Source: Microbacterium hominis
Lineage (GTDB): Bacteria; Actinomycetota; Actinomycetes; Actinomycetales; Microbacteriaceae
DNA: 64,000 nt
Assembly: GCF_013282805.1 (NCBI RefSeq)
Contig: NZ_CP054038.1
Location: 3,224,001 to 3,288,000 of the forward strand
Direction: 5' to 3'
Part shown: positions 10,303 through 19,542 of the stretch, in pieces
How the letters are laid out: the number at the start of each line of letters is the position of its first letter
Position numbering within the stretch: the stretch's first letter is position 1
Translations under genes and position numbers: made by a program
The notes under the pieces: model-generated
The model's input: the letters and a program-made list of their open reading frames with translations, nothing else
What the model was told of the DNA's origin: nothing
The model's database searches: none

Positions 10303-10328
10303 GTTACGTATCGTTATGCACTCGTAAC
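10303..10328. promoter_or_regulatory. inverted repeat, candidate regulator site upstream of ABC-sulfatase operon
   Basis: GTTACG (10303-10308) and CGTAAC (10323-10328) form 6-bp arms 14 bp apart, in the locally AT-rich stretch between tetR and the binding-protein gene. Confidence 0.35.
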
Positions 10329-10359
10329 ACACGGGGAGCAGAATCAGGGGTAGTTTTTA

Positions 10360-10375
10360 GTCACCAGTTGGTGAC
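10360..10375. promoter_or_regulatory. palindromic operator candidate between tetR and the ABC operon
   Basis: GTCACCA-GT-TGGTGAC has perfect 7-bp arms with a 2-bp centre, which is a typical TetR operator geometry. It follows the AT-rich run TAGTTTTTA and lies about 100 bp before the binding-protein start and 120 bp from the tetR start, so TetR could control both directions. Confidence 0.5.
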
Positions 10376-10478
10376 GAAAGCGAAGAAGCCCGTCTCCGAG
10401 CCGGGTTTCGATGACGTCCCCCGGTTCACCGAGGGCTGCTCCACCCCGCACCGCTCATCCCATGCGAAGGAGTCGCAC

Positions 10479-11492
10479 ATGACCACGCCCCACCGCCGTC
10501 TCCGCACGGCCTCGACCCTCCTCGCGGCCGGCGCCGCACTCGTCCTCACCCTCGCGGGCTGTTCCGCAGGCGCGAACGGCGCCGGCGCAGACAGCGACGC
10601 AGAAGGCACCACGACGCTCAAGGTCGCCACGATCGGCCTGCTCTCCGACGGCGCCCTCCAGCTCGGCATCGAGCAGGGGTTCTTCGCCGAGGAGGGTCTC
10701 GAGATCGAGACCTCGATCGTCGCGAACCCGCCGGCCGGCCTCGCCGCCGCGCAGAGCGGCCAGGTCGACATCGCGTACGCGCCCAGCATCCCCCTGCTCA
10801 ACGCCCTCAACCAGGGCGTGCCGCTCCAGGTGGTGGCAGCGGCCGACGGGTACGCCGAGAACGCCGCCGAAGAGTCAGACCCGGCCGAGATCGACGACAC
10901 CGGCCTGTACGCCAGCCCCGACTCGGGAATCACGTCGATCGAAGACCTCGCCGGCGCGACCGTCGCGGTGCCCGCCCGCCAGGCGCAGCTCGAGGTCACG
11001 ATCGCGAACGCCGCCGTCGACGCCGGCGTCGACCCGGCCACCATCAACTGGGTGGTGCTCGACTTCACCTCTGCGGTGTCGGCGCTGGCCAGCGGAACCG
11101 CCGATGCGGCCGGACTGGTGTCGCCCTTCACCGGGCAGGCGGCGGCGGCCGGCTCGCCGGTGCTGGCCTATCCGGGGCTGGAGTTCTTCGAGGAGGGCGC
11201 GGTGGGCCTGTGGACCGCGGGCGAGTCGACGGTCGCAGCCAAGGCCGACGCCATCGCCGCCTTCCAGCGCGCGATCGCCAAGACCAACGCCTACGCGAAC
11301 GAGAACTCCGCGGCAGCCGTCGAAGCCGGCATCGCCTACACCGAGTCGTCGATGGCGCCCGACGAGGTGACCGTGCCCTACTGGCCCACCGAGGTCACCG
11401 ACGCCGAGCTCAGCCGGGTGAACGACAAGCTCGTTGCCCTCGGCTACCTCCCCGGCACCGTGGACCTGGACGGCGTCATCCTCGCGCCGTGA
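10479..11492 (+). CDS. ABC transporter substrate-binding lipoprotein (SsuA/TauA/NrtA-like)
   Basis: A 337-residue extracytoplasmic binding protein. The signal peptide ends in lipobox LAGC with the lipidated Cys28. The mature part has the nitrate/sulfonate/taurine binding-protein pattern: TTTLKVATIGL, IEQGFFAEEGLEIE, a repeated AAAQSGQVDIAY motif and IEDLAGATVAVP. The family binds alkyl/aryl sulfonates, taurine, nitrate, aromatic acids or pyrimidine precursors. The start ATG at 10479 has GAAGGAG seven bases before. It is first in an operon with two permeases, an ATPase and an arylsulfatase, so a sulfated aromatic ligand is the natural guess. That remains inference. Confidence 0.9.
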   Translation: MTTPHRRLRTASTLLAAGAALVLTLAGCSAGANGAGADSDAEGTTTLKVATIGLLSDGALQLGIEQGFFAEEGLEIETSIVANPPAGLAAAQSGQVDIAYAPSIPLLNALNQGVPLQVVAAADGYAENAAEESDPAEIDDTGLYASPDSGITSIEDLAGATVAVPARQAQLEVTIANAAVDAGVDPATINWVVLDFTSAVSALASGTADAAGLVSPFTGQAAAAGSPVLAYPGLEFFEEGAVGLWTAGESTVAAKADAIAAFQRAIAKTNAYANENSAAAVEAGIAYTESSMAPDEVTVPYWPTEVTDAELSRVNDKLVALGYLPGTVDLDGVILAP

Positions 11493-11540
11493 GCCGCGCC
11501 GAGGCATCGCCCACTCGATCGGACCTCACCCGGTGATCAC

Positions 11541-12317
11541 ATGAACACCTCACTTCGTCAACTCCTCGTCGGCGCGGCCGGCGTCGCGACAGCGGTCATG
11601 CTCTGGCAGGCCGCCGCCGCGGTCGGCCCGCTCGCCGACTCCCCCCTGCCGACGGCGTTCGACTCCATCGCCCAGGCCCTCGCACTGGTCGGCACGCCGG
11701 AGCTGTGGGAGGCGACCGCGAGCACCCTCGCGATGGCCCTCGGCGGTCTCCTCGGCGCGACGATCGTCGGCATCGCCTTCGGCATCGGCATCGGGGTCTC
11801 GCCGCTCCTTCTGCACGCGACGCGTGTGCCGCTGGAGTTCCTCAAGCCCATCCCGCCGATCGTCATCCTCCCGGTCGTCGTGCTCGTGCTCGGCCCCACC
11901 TGGGAGATGGGCACGTTCCTCGTGTTCTTCGGCTGCGTCTTCGCGATCACGATGCAGACCTCGGCCGGGGTGTTCGACACCGACCCGGTGGCCCTCGCCA
12001 CGAGCCGGTCGTACGGCATGGGCCGCGGCGAGATCCTCCGCCGTGTCGTTCTGCCCAGTGCCCTGCCCTACATCGGCACCTCGATCCGGGTGGCCGCTCC
12101 CACCGCGCTGATCATCGCCGTCGTCGCCGGCCTCCTCGGCGGGGGGCCCGGTCTCGGCCAGAGCCTCCTGCTGGCGCAGCTGTCGGGCGACCAGGCGCAG
12201 CTGTTCGCGTACGTTCTGGTGCTCGGCGTGCTCGGGCTGATCGTGCAGGGTCTCAGCCAGTGGGGCGAGCGCCGCCTCCTGCACTGGCACCCCCAGTACC
12301 GGAAGGCGGTGGTCTGA
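11541..12317 (+). CDS. ABC transporter permease (SsuC/TauC-like), subunit 1
   Basis: A 258-residue integral membrane protein with about six transmembrane helices and the binding-protein-dependent permease loop near 160-180 (ATSRSYGMGRGEILRRVVLP). This loop contacts the ATPase. It belongs to the nitrate/sulfonate/taurine permease group. The stop codon overlaps the start of the second permease by one base (TGATG). It is 48 bp downstream of the binding protein. Together with the next gene it would form a heterodimeric channel. Confidence 0.9.
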   Translation: MNTSLRQLLVGAAGVATAVMLWQAAAAVGPLADSPLPTAFDSIAQALALVGTPELWEATASTLAMALGGLLGATIVGIAFGIGIGVSPLLLHATRVPLEFLKPIPPIVILPVVVLVLGPTWEMGTFLVFFGCVFAITMQTSAGVFDTDPVALATSRSYGMGRGEILRRVVLPSALPYIGTSIRVAAPTALIIAVVAGLLGGGPGLGQSLLLAQLSGDQAQLFAYVLVLGVLGLIVQGLSQWGERRLLHWHPQYRKAVV

Positions 12318-13159
12318 TGACCACGCTCCTGCCCACCCGTCCCATCGCCCTGCGACGCAAGACGGCACGCTCACCGCGCCGCCGCGCGCCGCGCTGGCTC
12401 CTCGTCGCGGCCGAGGTCGCGGTTCCGCTCCTGCTGCTGGCGGCGTGGTGGATCGCGTCGGCGAACTCGACCAATACGTTCTTCCCTCCGCTCCAGGTCA
12501 TCCTCGAACGCCTCGTCGCGCTGTCTCAGACGCCGCAGTTCGCCGTGAACGTGGGGTCGTCGCTGCTGAACCTGGTCATCTCGTTCGCGCTGGCGAGCGT
12601 GATCGGCGTGGTGCTCGGCAGCCTGCTCGGCCTCATCCGGCCGCTCGCCTGGTTCGTGGAGCCGACCCTCCACTTCTTCCGCGCGATCCCACCGGTGGCG
12701 CTGGTGCCGATCTTCGTGTCGCTCATCGGCTTCGGCAACGAGACCCGCATCCTCTCCATCACCCTCGCCGCGCTCTTCCCGACGCTGATCGCCGCGATCG
12801 ACGGCGTGCGCGCCGTGGATCCGATCACGAACATGGTGACGCGGGTGTATGGCATCCCCGCCTGGCAGCGGTTCTGGCAGGTGGTCCTCCCGGCGGCGAG
12901 CCCCCGGGTCTTCTCGGGCATGCAGGTGAGCCTGCAGGTCGCCTTCATCGTGATGATCGCGAGCGAGATGCTCGGGTCGTCGACCGGACTCGGGGCGGCC
13001 ACGCTCCTGGCCCAGCAATCGTTCGCGATCGCCGACATGTGGGCGGGGATCCTCCTGCTCGGCGTGATCGGCTACGCCTCCTCCGCGCTCTTCGCGCTCC
13101 TCCGACGCCGCGTGCTGCGTTGGTACATCGCTTCTCAGCAGATGGGAAAGGACTCATGA
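12317..13159 (+). CDS. ABC transporter permease (SsuC/TauC-like), subunit 2
   Basis: A 280-residue permease with a basic N-terminus (RRKTARSPRRR), then six or so transmembrane helices. The coupling loop is present near 185-205 (VTRVYGIPAWQRFWQVVLP). It is of the same family as the preceding subunit but clearly divergent, so the channel is probably a heterodimer. Most SsuC/TauC systems use one permease gene as a homodimer. The ATPase gene overlaps the end by 4 nt (ATGA). Confidence 0.9.
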   Translation: MTTLLPTRPIALRRKTARSPRRRAPRWLLVAAEVAVPLLLLAAWWIASANSTNTFFPPLQVILERLVALSQTPQFAVNVGSSLLNLVISFALASVIGVVLGSLLGLIRPLAWFVEPTLHFFRAIPPVALVPIFVSLIGFGNETRILSITLAALFPTLIAAIDGVRAVDPITNMVTRVYGIPAWQRFWQVVLPAASPRVFSGMQVSLQVAFIVMIASEMLGSSTGLGAATLLAQQSFAIADMWAGILLLGVIGYASSALFALLRRRVLRWYIASQQMGKDS

Positions 13160-13953
13160 CCACCATCGATTCGCGCCCCGACGCCCCCGTTCGCCTCTCG
13201 GTCTCGGGCCTCGCCAAGTCGTACCCCACCAAGAGCGGACCGCTCGAGATCATCGCCGACCTCACGTTCGACGTGTACGCGGGAGAGATCGCGTGCATCG
13301 TCGGGCCGTCGGGCATCGGCAAGACGACCCTCCTGAAGTGCCTCGCCGGCCTGCAGCCGGCGACCTCGGGCACCGCGGCGATCGACGGACAGGTGATCGA
13401 CGGGCCGCCCGACGACCTCGCGCTCGTCTTCCAGGAGTACACCCGCTCGCTGATGCCCTGGCTCACCGTCGAGCGCAACGTGGTGATGCCGCTCAAGCAC
13501 CTGCACCTGCCCGCTGCGGAACGCGCCGAGCGCGTCTCGAGCGCCATCGAGGCGGTCGGTCTGGCCGGCGCGGAGGCGAAGTACCCGTGGCAGCTCTCGG
13601 GCGGGATGCAGCAGCGCGTCGCCATCGCCCGCGCGATCGCCTACCGCCCCGACGTGCTCATCATGGACGAGCCCTTCGCCTCGGTCGACGCCCAGACCCG
13701 CTTCGAACTCGAAGACCTCTGCCTGCGCATCCGCGAGGAGTTCGGCATGACCATCGTGGTGGTCACGCACGACATCGACGAAGCCGTCTACCTGTCGGAC
13801 CGGGTCATCGTGCTCGGCGAGAAGCCGGCCCGCGTCACCCGCATCCTCGATGTCGCCATCGCCGAGCCGCGCGACCAGATCACGACGCGCGCCGAGCACC
13901 GGTTCACCGAGCTGCGCACCGAGATCCTCGAGCTGATCCGGAAGGTCCGATAG
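13156..13953 (+). CDS. ABC transporter ATP-binding protein (SsuB/TauB-like)
   Basis: A 265-residue cytoplasmic ATPase energising the importer. Walker A is GPSGIGKTT (about 52-60), the signature is LSGGMQQR (about 146-153), Walker B is VLIMDEPF, the D-loop is ASVD and the switch His is in VVTHD. The Q-loop contains VFQEY. The C-terminal section matches the nitrate/sulfonate transporter ATPases. It starts inside the preceding permease stop. Its own stop TAG overlaps the GTG start of the arylsulfatase by one base, so importer and sulfatase are made together. Confidence 0.93.
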   Translation: MTTIDSRPDAPVRLSVSGLAKSYPTKSGPLEIIADLTFDVYAGEIACIVGPSGIGKTTLLKCLAGLQPATSGTAAIDGQVIDGPPDDLALVFQEYTRSLMPWLTVERNVVMPLKHLHLPAAERAERVSSAIEAVGLAGAEAKYPWQLSGGMQQRVAIARAIAYRPDVLIMDEPFASVDAQTRFELEDLCLRIREEFGMTIVVVTHDIDEAVYLSDRVIVLGEKPARVTRILDVAIAEPRDQITTRAEHRFTELRTEILELIRKVR

Positions 13954-16253
13954 TGGATGCCGCGGCACGCGGCTACGAGCGGTTCGGCGGGGTCGTGGGC
14001 GAGGTGACCTCCGCGTCGCAGCCGTGGTGGCCCGCTCCCCCGGCACCCACCGGCCCGAACGTGGTCGTGATCCTCGTCGACGACCTCGGCTTCAGCGATC
14101 TCGGGGCCTTCGGCGGCGAGATCGACACCCCGCACATCGACCGGCTCGCCGAGACCGGGTACACGTTCACGAATTACCACACCGCCCCGATGTGCTCGCC
14201 GTCGCGCGCGGCGCTGATGACCGGCCTCAACCCCCACCGGGCGGGGTTCGGCTACGTCGCCCACATCGACCCGGGATACCCCGGCTATTCGTGCGAGCTG
14301 CCGGCCGACGCGCCCACCCTCGCCGAATCGCTGCGGGCCGGCGGCTACGCGACGTTCATGGTGGGCAAGTGGCACCTCACCGTCGAGTCCCGGCTGCACG
14401 ACGGGGCGGAGAAGTCGTCCTGGCCGCTGCAGCGCGGGTTCGACCGCTATTACGGCTGCATGGACGGCTTCACCTCGCTCCATCATCCGCACCGACTGGT
14501 CTCCGACAACTCGGTGGTGGAGGCCACGGAGTTCCCCGACGGGTACTTCCTCACCGACGATCTCACCGATCGCGCGATCGGCATGATCGACGACCTGCGC
14601 CAGAGCGATGCCGCCAAGCCCTTCTTCCTGTACTTCGCGCACACGGCGGTGCACGGCCCGATCCAGGCCAAGCCCGCCGACATGGAGAAGTACCGCGGAC
14701 GCTATTCCGACGGATGGGACGCCCTGCGCGCGCAGCGCTTCGCCCGCCAGCGCGCACGGGGCATCGTGCCCGCGCAGGCCGTGCTGCCCGACGCCGCGTT
14801 GCCGGAATACGCCGGCATCCCCGCCTGGGAGGATCTGTCGGCACAGGACCAGCTGCTGTTCGCCCGCCACATGGAGGCGTACGCGGCGGCGGTCGACGAG
14901 ATCGACCAGAGCGTCGGACGGCTGACGGCGGCGCTCGAGGCGCGCGGCGAGCTGGAGGACACCCTCATCGTCATCACGAGCGACAACGGCGGCACCGCGG
15001 AGGGCGGCCCGTCGGGCACCCGCAGCTACTTCGCCCAGTTCGGCATCGAGCACCCCGTGCCGGCGGGCTGGGAGACCGACATCGCCCGCGACCCCGCACT
15101 GATCGGCGGCCCACGGGTGTTCAGCCACTACCCGGCGGGGTGGGCGCGCGTCTCGAACACGCCCTTCCGCGCCTTCAAGGGATCGACCTACGAGGGCGGC
15201 GTGCACGCCCCGCTGATCGTCTCGTGGCCGGCCATGCCCGAGGTGGATGCCGGATCCCTGCGTCACGGCTACGCCTTCGTCTCCGACCTCGCCCCGACGA
15301 TCCTCGACCTCGTCGGGGTGGAGCGATTGGCCGCCCGCGGTGGTCTCGACGCCGTGGAGCCCGATGGGCGCAGTTTCGCGACCTCGCTCCTGCGCACCGA
15401 CGGACGCGGACGTGCCGCGCAGCTGTTCGAGTGCGGGGGCGAGCGGGCGCTCTACCGCGATGGGCTGAAGGCGGTTCTTCCGCTGTCCGACGACCCGAAT
15501 GCGGCGCAGCGCTGGGAGCTCTACGATCTCGCCGACGACCCGACCGAGACGCGAGACCTCGCGGCCGACCGGCCCTACGCCGTGCGCCAGCTCGCGACCG
15601 CGTGGCGGGCCGAGGCGTGGCGCAGCACCGTCTTCCCCCTGGAGGACGACCGAGGACTCAACGACGTGCGGCCGGAGACCGAGCTCGCGCTGTCGCAGCC
15701 GGTGCGGCTGCAGCCGTTCCGTCCACCGCTCGAACGCTTCCGTTCGGCCAGGCTCACCGTGCTCCGATCGTTCGAGGTCGAACTCGACCTCGAGAACGCC
15801 GCCCACGGCGACGGGGTCCTCATCGCGCACGGCGATCAGGGCGGTGGGTATCTCGCCGCCCTCCTTGACGGGCGGGTCCGGCTGTCCTACAACGCGTACG
15901 GCCGCATGCACCGCGCGACTGCCGAGACGCGGATCGCCGATCGAGCACATGTCGTGCTGGAGATCACCGAACAGCCCGAGCTGCGCTGCAGCTATCGCGC
16001 ACGGGTGGACGGCGTCGAGGTCGCACGGATCGACGGGGTGCCCATGCTCGTCGGCATGGCGCCTTTCACCGGGATCAGCGTCGGCTACGACTACGGCAGC
16101 CCGGTCGACTGGGACCTCCACGAGCAGCACGGCGCCTTCCGGCTGACCGGCGCCGAGCTCACCGGCGTCCGGTGGGTGCCCGGCGAGCGCTCCGCGTTCG
16201 ATCCCATCGTCATCCGGTCTCTGGGAGAGGCGCTCGCACATGTCGGCGACTGA
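13953..16253 (+). CDS. type I arylsulfatase (formylglycine-dependent)
   Basis: Hydrolyses sulfate esters. 766 residues, the size of the long actinobacterial/pseudomonad arylsulfatases. The alkaline-phosphatase-fold domain starts with the calcium ligands in ILVDDLGFSD (Asp43/44). The modification motif CSPSR has Cys81, which must be converted to formylglycine by a sulfatase-modifying enzyme not present in this window. TSDNGGT gives the later metal ligands, and a beta-rich C-terminal domain follows. There is no signal peptide or lipobox, so the enzyme appears cytoplasmic. GTG 13953 overlaps the ATPase stop by one base. This coupling to an importer implies that the intact sulfate ester is taken up before hydrolysis. 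Confidence 0.92.
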   Translation: MDAAARGYERFGGVVGEVTSASQPWWPAPPAPTGPNVVVILVDDLGFSDLGAFGGEIDTPHIDRLAETGYTFTNYHTAPMCSPSRAALMTGLNPHRAGFGYVAHIDPGYPGYSCELPADAPTLAESLRAGGYATFMVGKWHLTVESRLHDGAEKSSWPLQRGFDRYYGCMDGFTSLHHPHRLVSDNSVVEATEFPDGYFLTDDLTDRAIGMIDDLRQSDAAKPFFLYFAHTAVHGPIQAKPADMEKYRGRYSDGWDALRAQRFARQRARGIVPAQAVLPDAALPEYAGIPAWEDLSAQDQLLFARHMEAYAAAVDEIDQSVGRLTAALEARGELEDTLIVITSDNGGTAEGGPSGTRSYFAQFGIEHPVPAGWETDIARDPALIGGPRVFSHYPAGWARVSNTPFRAFKGSTYEGGVHAPLIVSWPAMPEVDAGSLRHGYAFVSDLAPTILDLVGVERLAARGGLDAVEPDGRSFATSLLRTDGRGRAAQLFECGGERALYRDGLKAVLPLSDDPNAAQRWELYDLADDPTETRDLAADRPYAVRQLATAWRAEAWRSTVFPLEDDRGLNDVRPETELALSQPVRLQPFRPPLERFRSARLTVLRSFEVELDLENAAHGDGVLIAHGDQGGGYLAALLDGRVRLSYNAYGRMHRATAETRIADRAHVVLEITEQPELRCSYRARVDGVEVARIDGVPMLVGMAPFTGISVGYDYGSPVDWDLHEQHGAFRLTGAELTGVRWVPGERSAFDPIVIRSLGEALAHVGD

Positions 16254-17193
16254 GATGCGCGCGGGCGCGACGGTCGAATCGGCCCCGGCTTTCGATCTCG
16301 CCGCGTTCCGCGCGGCCGTGAGCGATTCCTTCGTGCCGCTGCGGGTGAGCACCGCGCACCCGGCGTCGTTCCGGGGCAGCATCCGCGGAACGACGGCTGA
16401 CAGCATCCACCTCACCGAGGTGCGGGCCACCGACCACGCCGTCGAGCGCACCACCGACCTCATCGCCCGCGACGACCGCGCGTTCTACAAGCTGAGCCTC
16501 ATGGTCGCCGGCAGCGGCATGCTCGTCCAGGACGACCATGAGACGGTGCTCGCGCCGGGCGACCTGGCCGTGTACGACACGAGCCGGCCGTACGCGCTGG
16601 TCTTCGACGACACCATGCGCACCATCGTGCTCATGGTGCCCCGGCATGGGATCGGCGTACCGCCGTCGCAGATGCGGGAGCTGACCGCCACCCGGCTGGG
16701 CGGAGCCGACGGTGCGGCCGCCGTCGTCGCGTCCTTCCTCGCCCAGCTGTCCGCCCAGGCGGCGCAGCTTGCCGCGCCGACGCGGGCGCGGCTCATGCGC
16801 AGCGCCCTCGATCTGGCGACGACGCTCTTCCTCGATCGCCTGGGACCGGCGGCCGTGGACGACCCGCACACCGCCCTGCTGCAGCGGGTGCACACGCACA
16901 TCGACCGGCACCTCGGCTCCCCGGAGCTGACCCTCTCCTCGATCGCCGCGGCGCACTTCATCTCGACGCGGCACCTGCAAGGTCTCTTCCACGACCAGGG
17001 CACCACGGTGTCGTCGTGGATCCGGCAGCGCCGCCTCGAACGGTGTCAGCGCGATCTCGCCGACCCGGCCCTGCGGCACGTGCCGCTCTCGGCGATCGGG
17101 GCCACCTGGGGTTTCGTCGAGGCCGCGCACTTCAGTCGCACCTTCAAGGCCGCGTACGGGGTCTCGCCCCGCGCGTTCCGCGCCGCGCACTGA
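16240..17193 (+). CDS. AraC-family regulator, FeaR-like, copy 1
   Basis: A 317-residue activator. The N-terminal part (about 15-200) matches the AraC-binding-like domain (PF14525 type) seen in FeaR, the activator of tyramine oxidase and phenylacetaldehyde dehydrogenase genes in E. coli. The C-terminal double helix-turn-helix (about 210-317) contains AAAHFISTRHLQGLF and the ending FSRTFKAAYGVSPRAFR. The ATG at 16240 overlaps the sulfatase gene by 14 nt, so it belongs to the same transcript. It is strongly similar to the AraC gene at 19723-20679. Its position between sulfatase and moaF suggests control of the local amine/sulfate genes. Confidence 0.9.
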   Translation: MSATEMRAGATVESAPAFDLAAFRAAVSDSFVPLRVSTAHPASFRGSIRGTTADSIHLTEVRATDHAVERTTDLIARDDRAFYKLSLMVAGSGMLVQDDHETVLAPGDLAVYDTSRPYALVFDDTMRTIVLMVPRHGIGVPPSQMRELTATRLGGADGAAAVVASFLAQLSAQAAQLAAPTRARLMRSALDLATTLFLDRLGPAAVDDPHTALLQRVHTHIDRHLGSPELTLSSIAAAHFISTRHLQGLFHDQGTTVSSWIRQRRLERCQRDLADPALRHVPLSAIGATWGFVEAAHFSRTFKAAYGVSPRAFRAAH

Positions 17194-17260
17194 CCGCCGC
17201 GCCCGGTTGACGGGCGCGCCGCGGCGCAGCATCCATCCGTGCAAGAGAAAGGCATCGACC

Positions 17261-18031
17261 ATGACCACCAACCTCTCCGACACCACCACCTGGCTTCCGC
17301 TCGACGGCCTCGCCCCGGGGTTCGATGCGAGCCGCGCACCGCTGTCGCCGGCGCTGCGGGGGCGCACGTTCACCACCGTCGCCGAAGACGGCGCGCGCTC
17401 GGCCTGCACGATCACCGCCGACACCGAGGTGTTCGAGGTGGACGACGCTCTGTTCTACGTCGAGTTCGGCGTGCGCGACGACCCGGACGAAGCGCGCTCG
17501 CTGGTACTGGACCTGCGCGGCGGCCACGCCCTGTCGATCGTCAGCCGGCTGCGCACGCCGGGTGCGGGCACGACGGCGGTGGGGCAGACCTTCACCGCGC
17601 TGCGGATCGACGGGGTCGAGCCGACCGCGCCCGCCCCCGCGCCGACGAACGAACTGCTCGGTCGGCGGGTGCTGTGGGTCTACTCCGAGCACCACGCGTA
17701 CGAGCACGTGTATCTCTCGCCGCACTGGTACTCGTGGCACTGCCTCGCCGGTCCCGAGCGGGGACTCGCCGACACCGACGAGGTGTCGATGTGGCAGCTG
17801 CGCCCCGGCATCCACGTCTTCGCATGGCGCGAGAAGGTGATCCCGTGCGGATCGGTCACCATCGCCGATCACCGCAGCGCCCACGCCCTGCGGTCCCACG
17901 GCATGCTGTTCGGCCTCGCCGAGAACGGGATCGACCGCACCCACTTCACGTTCGGGGCGCGCGGCCGCCTTCTCTCGACCACCGCGCACCCCCCGGCCTT
18001 CGACCCCTACGAGGCGGCCGAAGCCTCCTGA
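17261..18031 (+). CDS. moaF: MoaF-like protein (monoamine-regulon family)
   Basis: A 256-residue soluble protein of the MoaF family (N- and C-terminal MoaF lipocalin-like halves). The family is often described as molybdenum cofactor biosynthesis protein F, but the name comes from the Klebsiella monoamine regulon. Motifs visible are TWLPLDGLAPGFDA near the N-terminus, SEHHAYEHVYLSPHWYSWHC around 147-165 and the C-terminal AWREKVIPCGS. The duplicated beta-rich pattern suggests a small-molecule binder. ATG 17261 follows the site GAGAAAGG. It lies 67 bp after the FeaR-like gene and overlaps the convergent APC permease by 25 nt. The biochemical role is not established. Confidence 0.8.
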   Translation: MTTNLSDTTTWLPLDGLAPGFDASRAPLSPALRGRTFTTVAEDGARSACTITADTEVFEVDDALFYVEFGVRDDPDEARSLVLDLRGGHALSIVSRLRTPGAGTTAVGQTFTALRIDGVEPTAPAPAPTNELLGRRVLWVYSEHHAYEHVYLSPHWYSWHCLAGPERGLADTDEVSMWQLRPGIHVFAWREKVIPCGSVTIADHRSAHALRSHGMLFGLAENGIDRTHFTFGARGRLLSTTAHPPAFDPYEAAEAS

Positions 18032-19542
18032 GGCACGGTGTCGCCCTCCCCGAGGTGCGGGAGATCGGCCTCCTCGGCGCCGTGGCCGATCTCCCGGTAG
18101 ACCTCGGGGCGCGCACGGCGCAGCCACAGCGCCCAGAACACCGCCCCGGCGGCGGGCACCAGGAGCACCGCCGGGAGGATGAAAGTGGTCGGGGTGGATT
18201 CGGGCTGGCCGAGGAGCACATCCCAGTTCAGGAGGATGAGCACCCAGACGGTCCCCAGAGCGAGCGCGGACACGACCGGGGCGACCACGCGCGCTCCGAT
18301 GCCGACGTCGCGGGGCGCGCGGGCGAAGAAGCCGATGACCGCGAGCGAGACCAGCACCATGAGCAGGACGAGTCCGAAGGCCCCGAGGTTGGTCAGCCAC
18401 GTGAACAGCGTGAGCACCGGGTAGGGGCCGGCCGCGGCATCCCACCCGGTCTCCCCCACGACGAACGCCGCCAGCACGACGACGGCCACCACGGTCTGGG
18501 CGACCGAGCCCGCCCACGGCGCACCGCTCTCGCGGCGCACGCGGGCGAGCCCCCGCGGCAGCACGCCCTCACGACCCAGCGAGAAGGCGTAGCGCGCCAC
18601 GGCGTTGTGGAAGCTCACCACGGCGGCGAACACGCTGGTGATGAACAGGATCGACATGATGTCCACCCAGATCTCGCCCAGGTTGGCGACCACGATGTCG
18701 AAGAACAGCGGCGGGCCGGCCTCCTCCGGGGAGATGCCGGTGGGGTCGAGGATCTTGTCGGGTCCGATGCCGACCGCGAGCGCCCAGGTCGACAGTGCGT
18801 AGAAGACGCCGATCACGCCGACGGCGAGGAAGGTGGCGCGCGGGATCGTGCGGCGCGGGTCGCGTGATTCCTCGCCGTAGAGGGCTGCCGACTCGAATCC
18901 CATGAAAGCCGCGATGCCGAAGGCGAGCACCGCGCCCACTCCCGGCACGAACAGCGCAGCGGGCGAGAGGGGCGCCGCGGTGAGGCCCTCGGCGGGGTTG
19001 GCGAAGGCGACGACGTCGAAGACGATCACGACGGCGAACTCCAGCGCCACGAGCACGCCCAGCACCTTGGCCGACAGATCGACGCGGTTCACCCCCATGA
19101 TCGCCACGATCACGACGGCGACCGCGACGGGGATCCACCACGGCACCACCGCCCCGGTCTTCGACTCGATGAACAGCGAGACCTGGAAGCCGAGCATCCC
19201 GTAGATGCCGATCTGCATCGCGTTGTAGGCGATCAGGGCGAGGATGCTGGCGCCGACGCCGACCGGACGGCCGATGCCCTGCGCGATGTAGGCGTAGAAG
19301 GCTCCGGCGTTGGTGATGTAGCGACTCATCGCGGCATAGCCGACCGCGAACACGGCGAGCGCGGCAGCCAGCACCACGTAGCCGAACGGGATGCCGAGCA
19401 CGTGGGTGACCGAGAACGCGCTGGTCGCTCCCCCGGCCACGACCGTCAGCGGCGCCGACGCGGCGACGATCATGAACGCGACCGAGAGCACCCCGAGGCG
19501 CCGATGGGCCGAGGTTCTCGTTGCGGGGACTGTGGTGGTCAT
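18007..19542 (-). CDS. APC-family amine/amino-acid permease
   Basis: A 511-residue transporter with about 12 transmembrane helices of the amino acid-polyamine-organocation superfamily. Typical features are the first helix with a broken GGATSAFSV segment, the helix-six motif FAFMGFESAALYGEESRDP-like pattern (here IAAFMGFESAALYGEESRDP) and IPRATF. It probably imports an amine or amino acid in symport with protons. I chose ATG 19542 (MTTTVPATRT) because AAGGAG lies nine bases upstream. The ATG three codons earlier would abut that site. It diverges from the second FeaR-like gene and converges on moaF, with 25 nt of coding overlap. Confidence 0.9.
   Translation of the reverse strand: MTTTVPATRTSAHRRLGVLSVAFMIVAASAPLTVVAGGATSAFSVTHVLGIPFGYVVLAAALAVFAVGYAAMSRYITNAGAFYAYIAQGIGRPVGVGASILALIAYNAMQIGIYGMLGFQVSLFIESKTGAVVPWWIPVAVAVVIVAIMGVNRVDLSAKVLGVLVALEFAVVIVFDVVAFANPAEGLTAAPLSPAALFVPGVGAVLAFGIAAFMGFESAALYGEESRDPRRTIPRATFLAVGVIGVFYALSTWALAVGIGPDKILDPTGISPEEAGPPLFFDIVVANLGEIWVDIMSILFITSVFAAVVSFHNAVARYAFSLGREGVLPRGLARVRRESGAPWAGSVAQTVVAVVVLAAFVVGETGWDAAAGPYPVLTLFTWLTNLGAFGLVLLMVLVSLAVIGFFARAPRDVGIGARVVAPVVSALALGTVWVLILLNWDVLLGQPESTPTTFILPAVLLVPAAGAVFWALWLRRARPEVYREIGHGAEEADLPHLGEGDTVPQEASAAS

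Noticed and set aside
13788..16463. 891-codon minus-strand open frame opposite the arylsulfatase
   Set aside because: It is a mirror of the sulfatase and AraC genes. It has no recognisable domain and covers several real genes.
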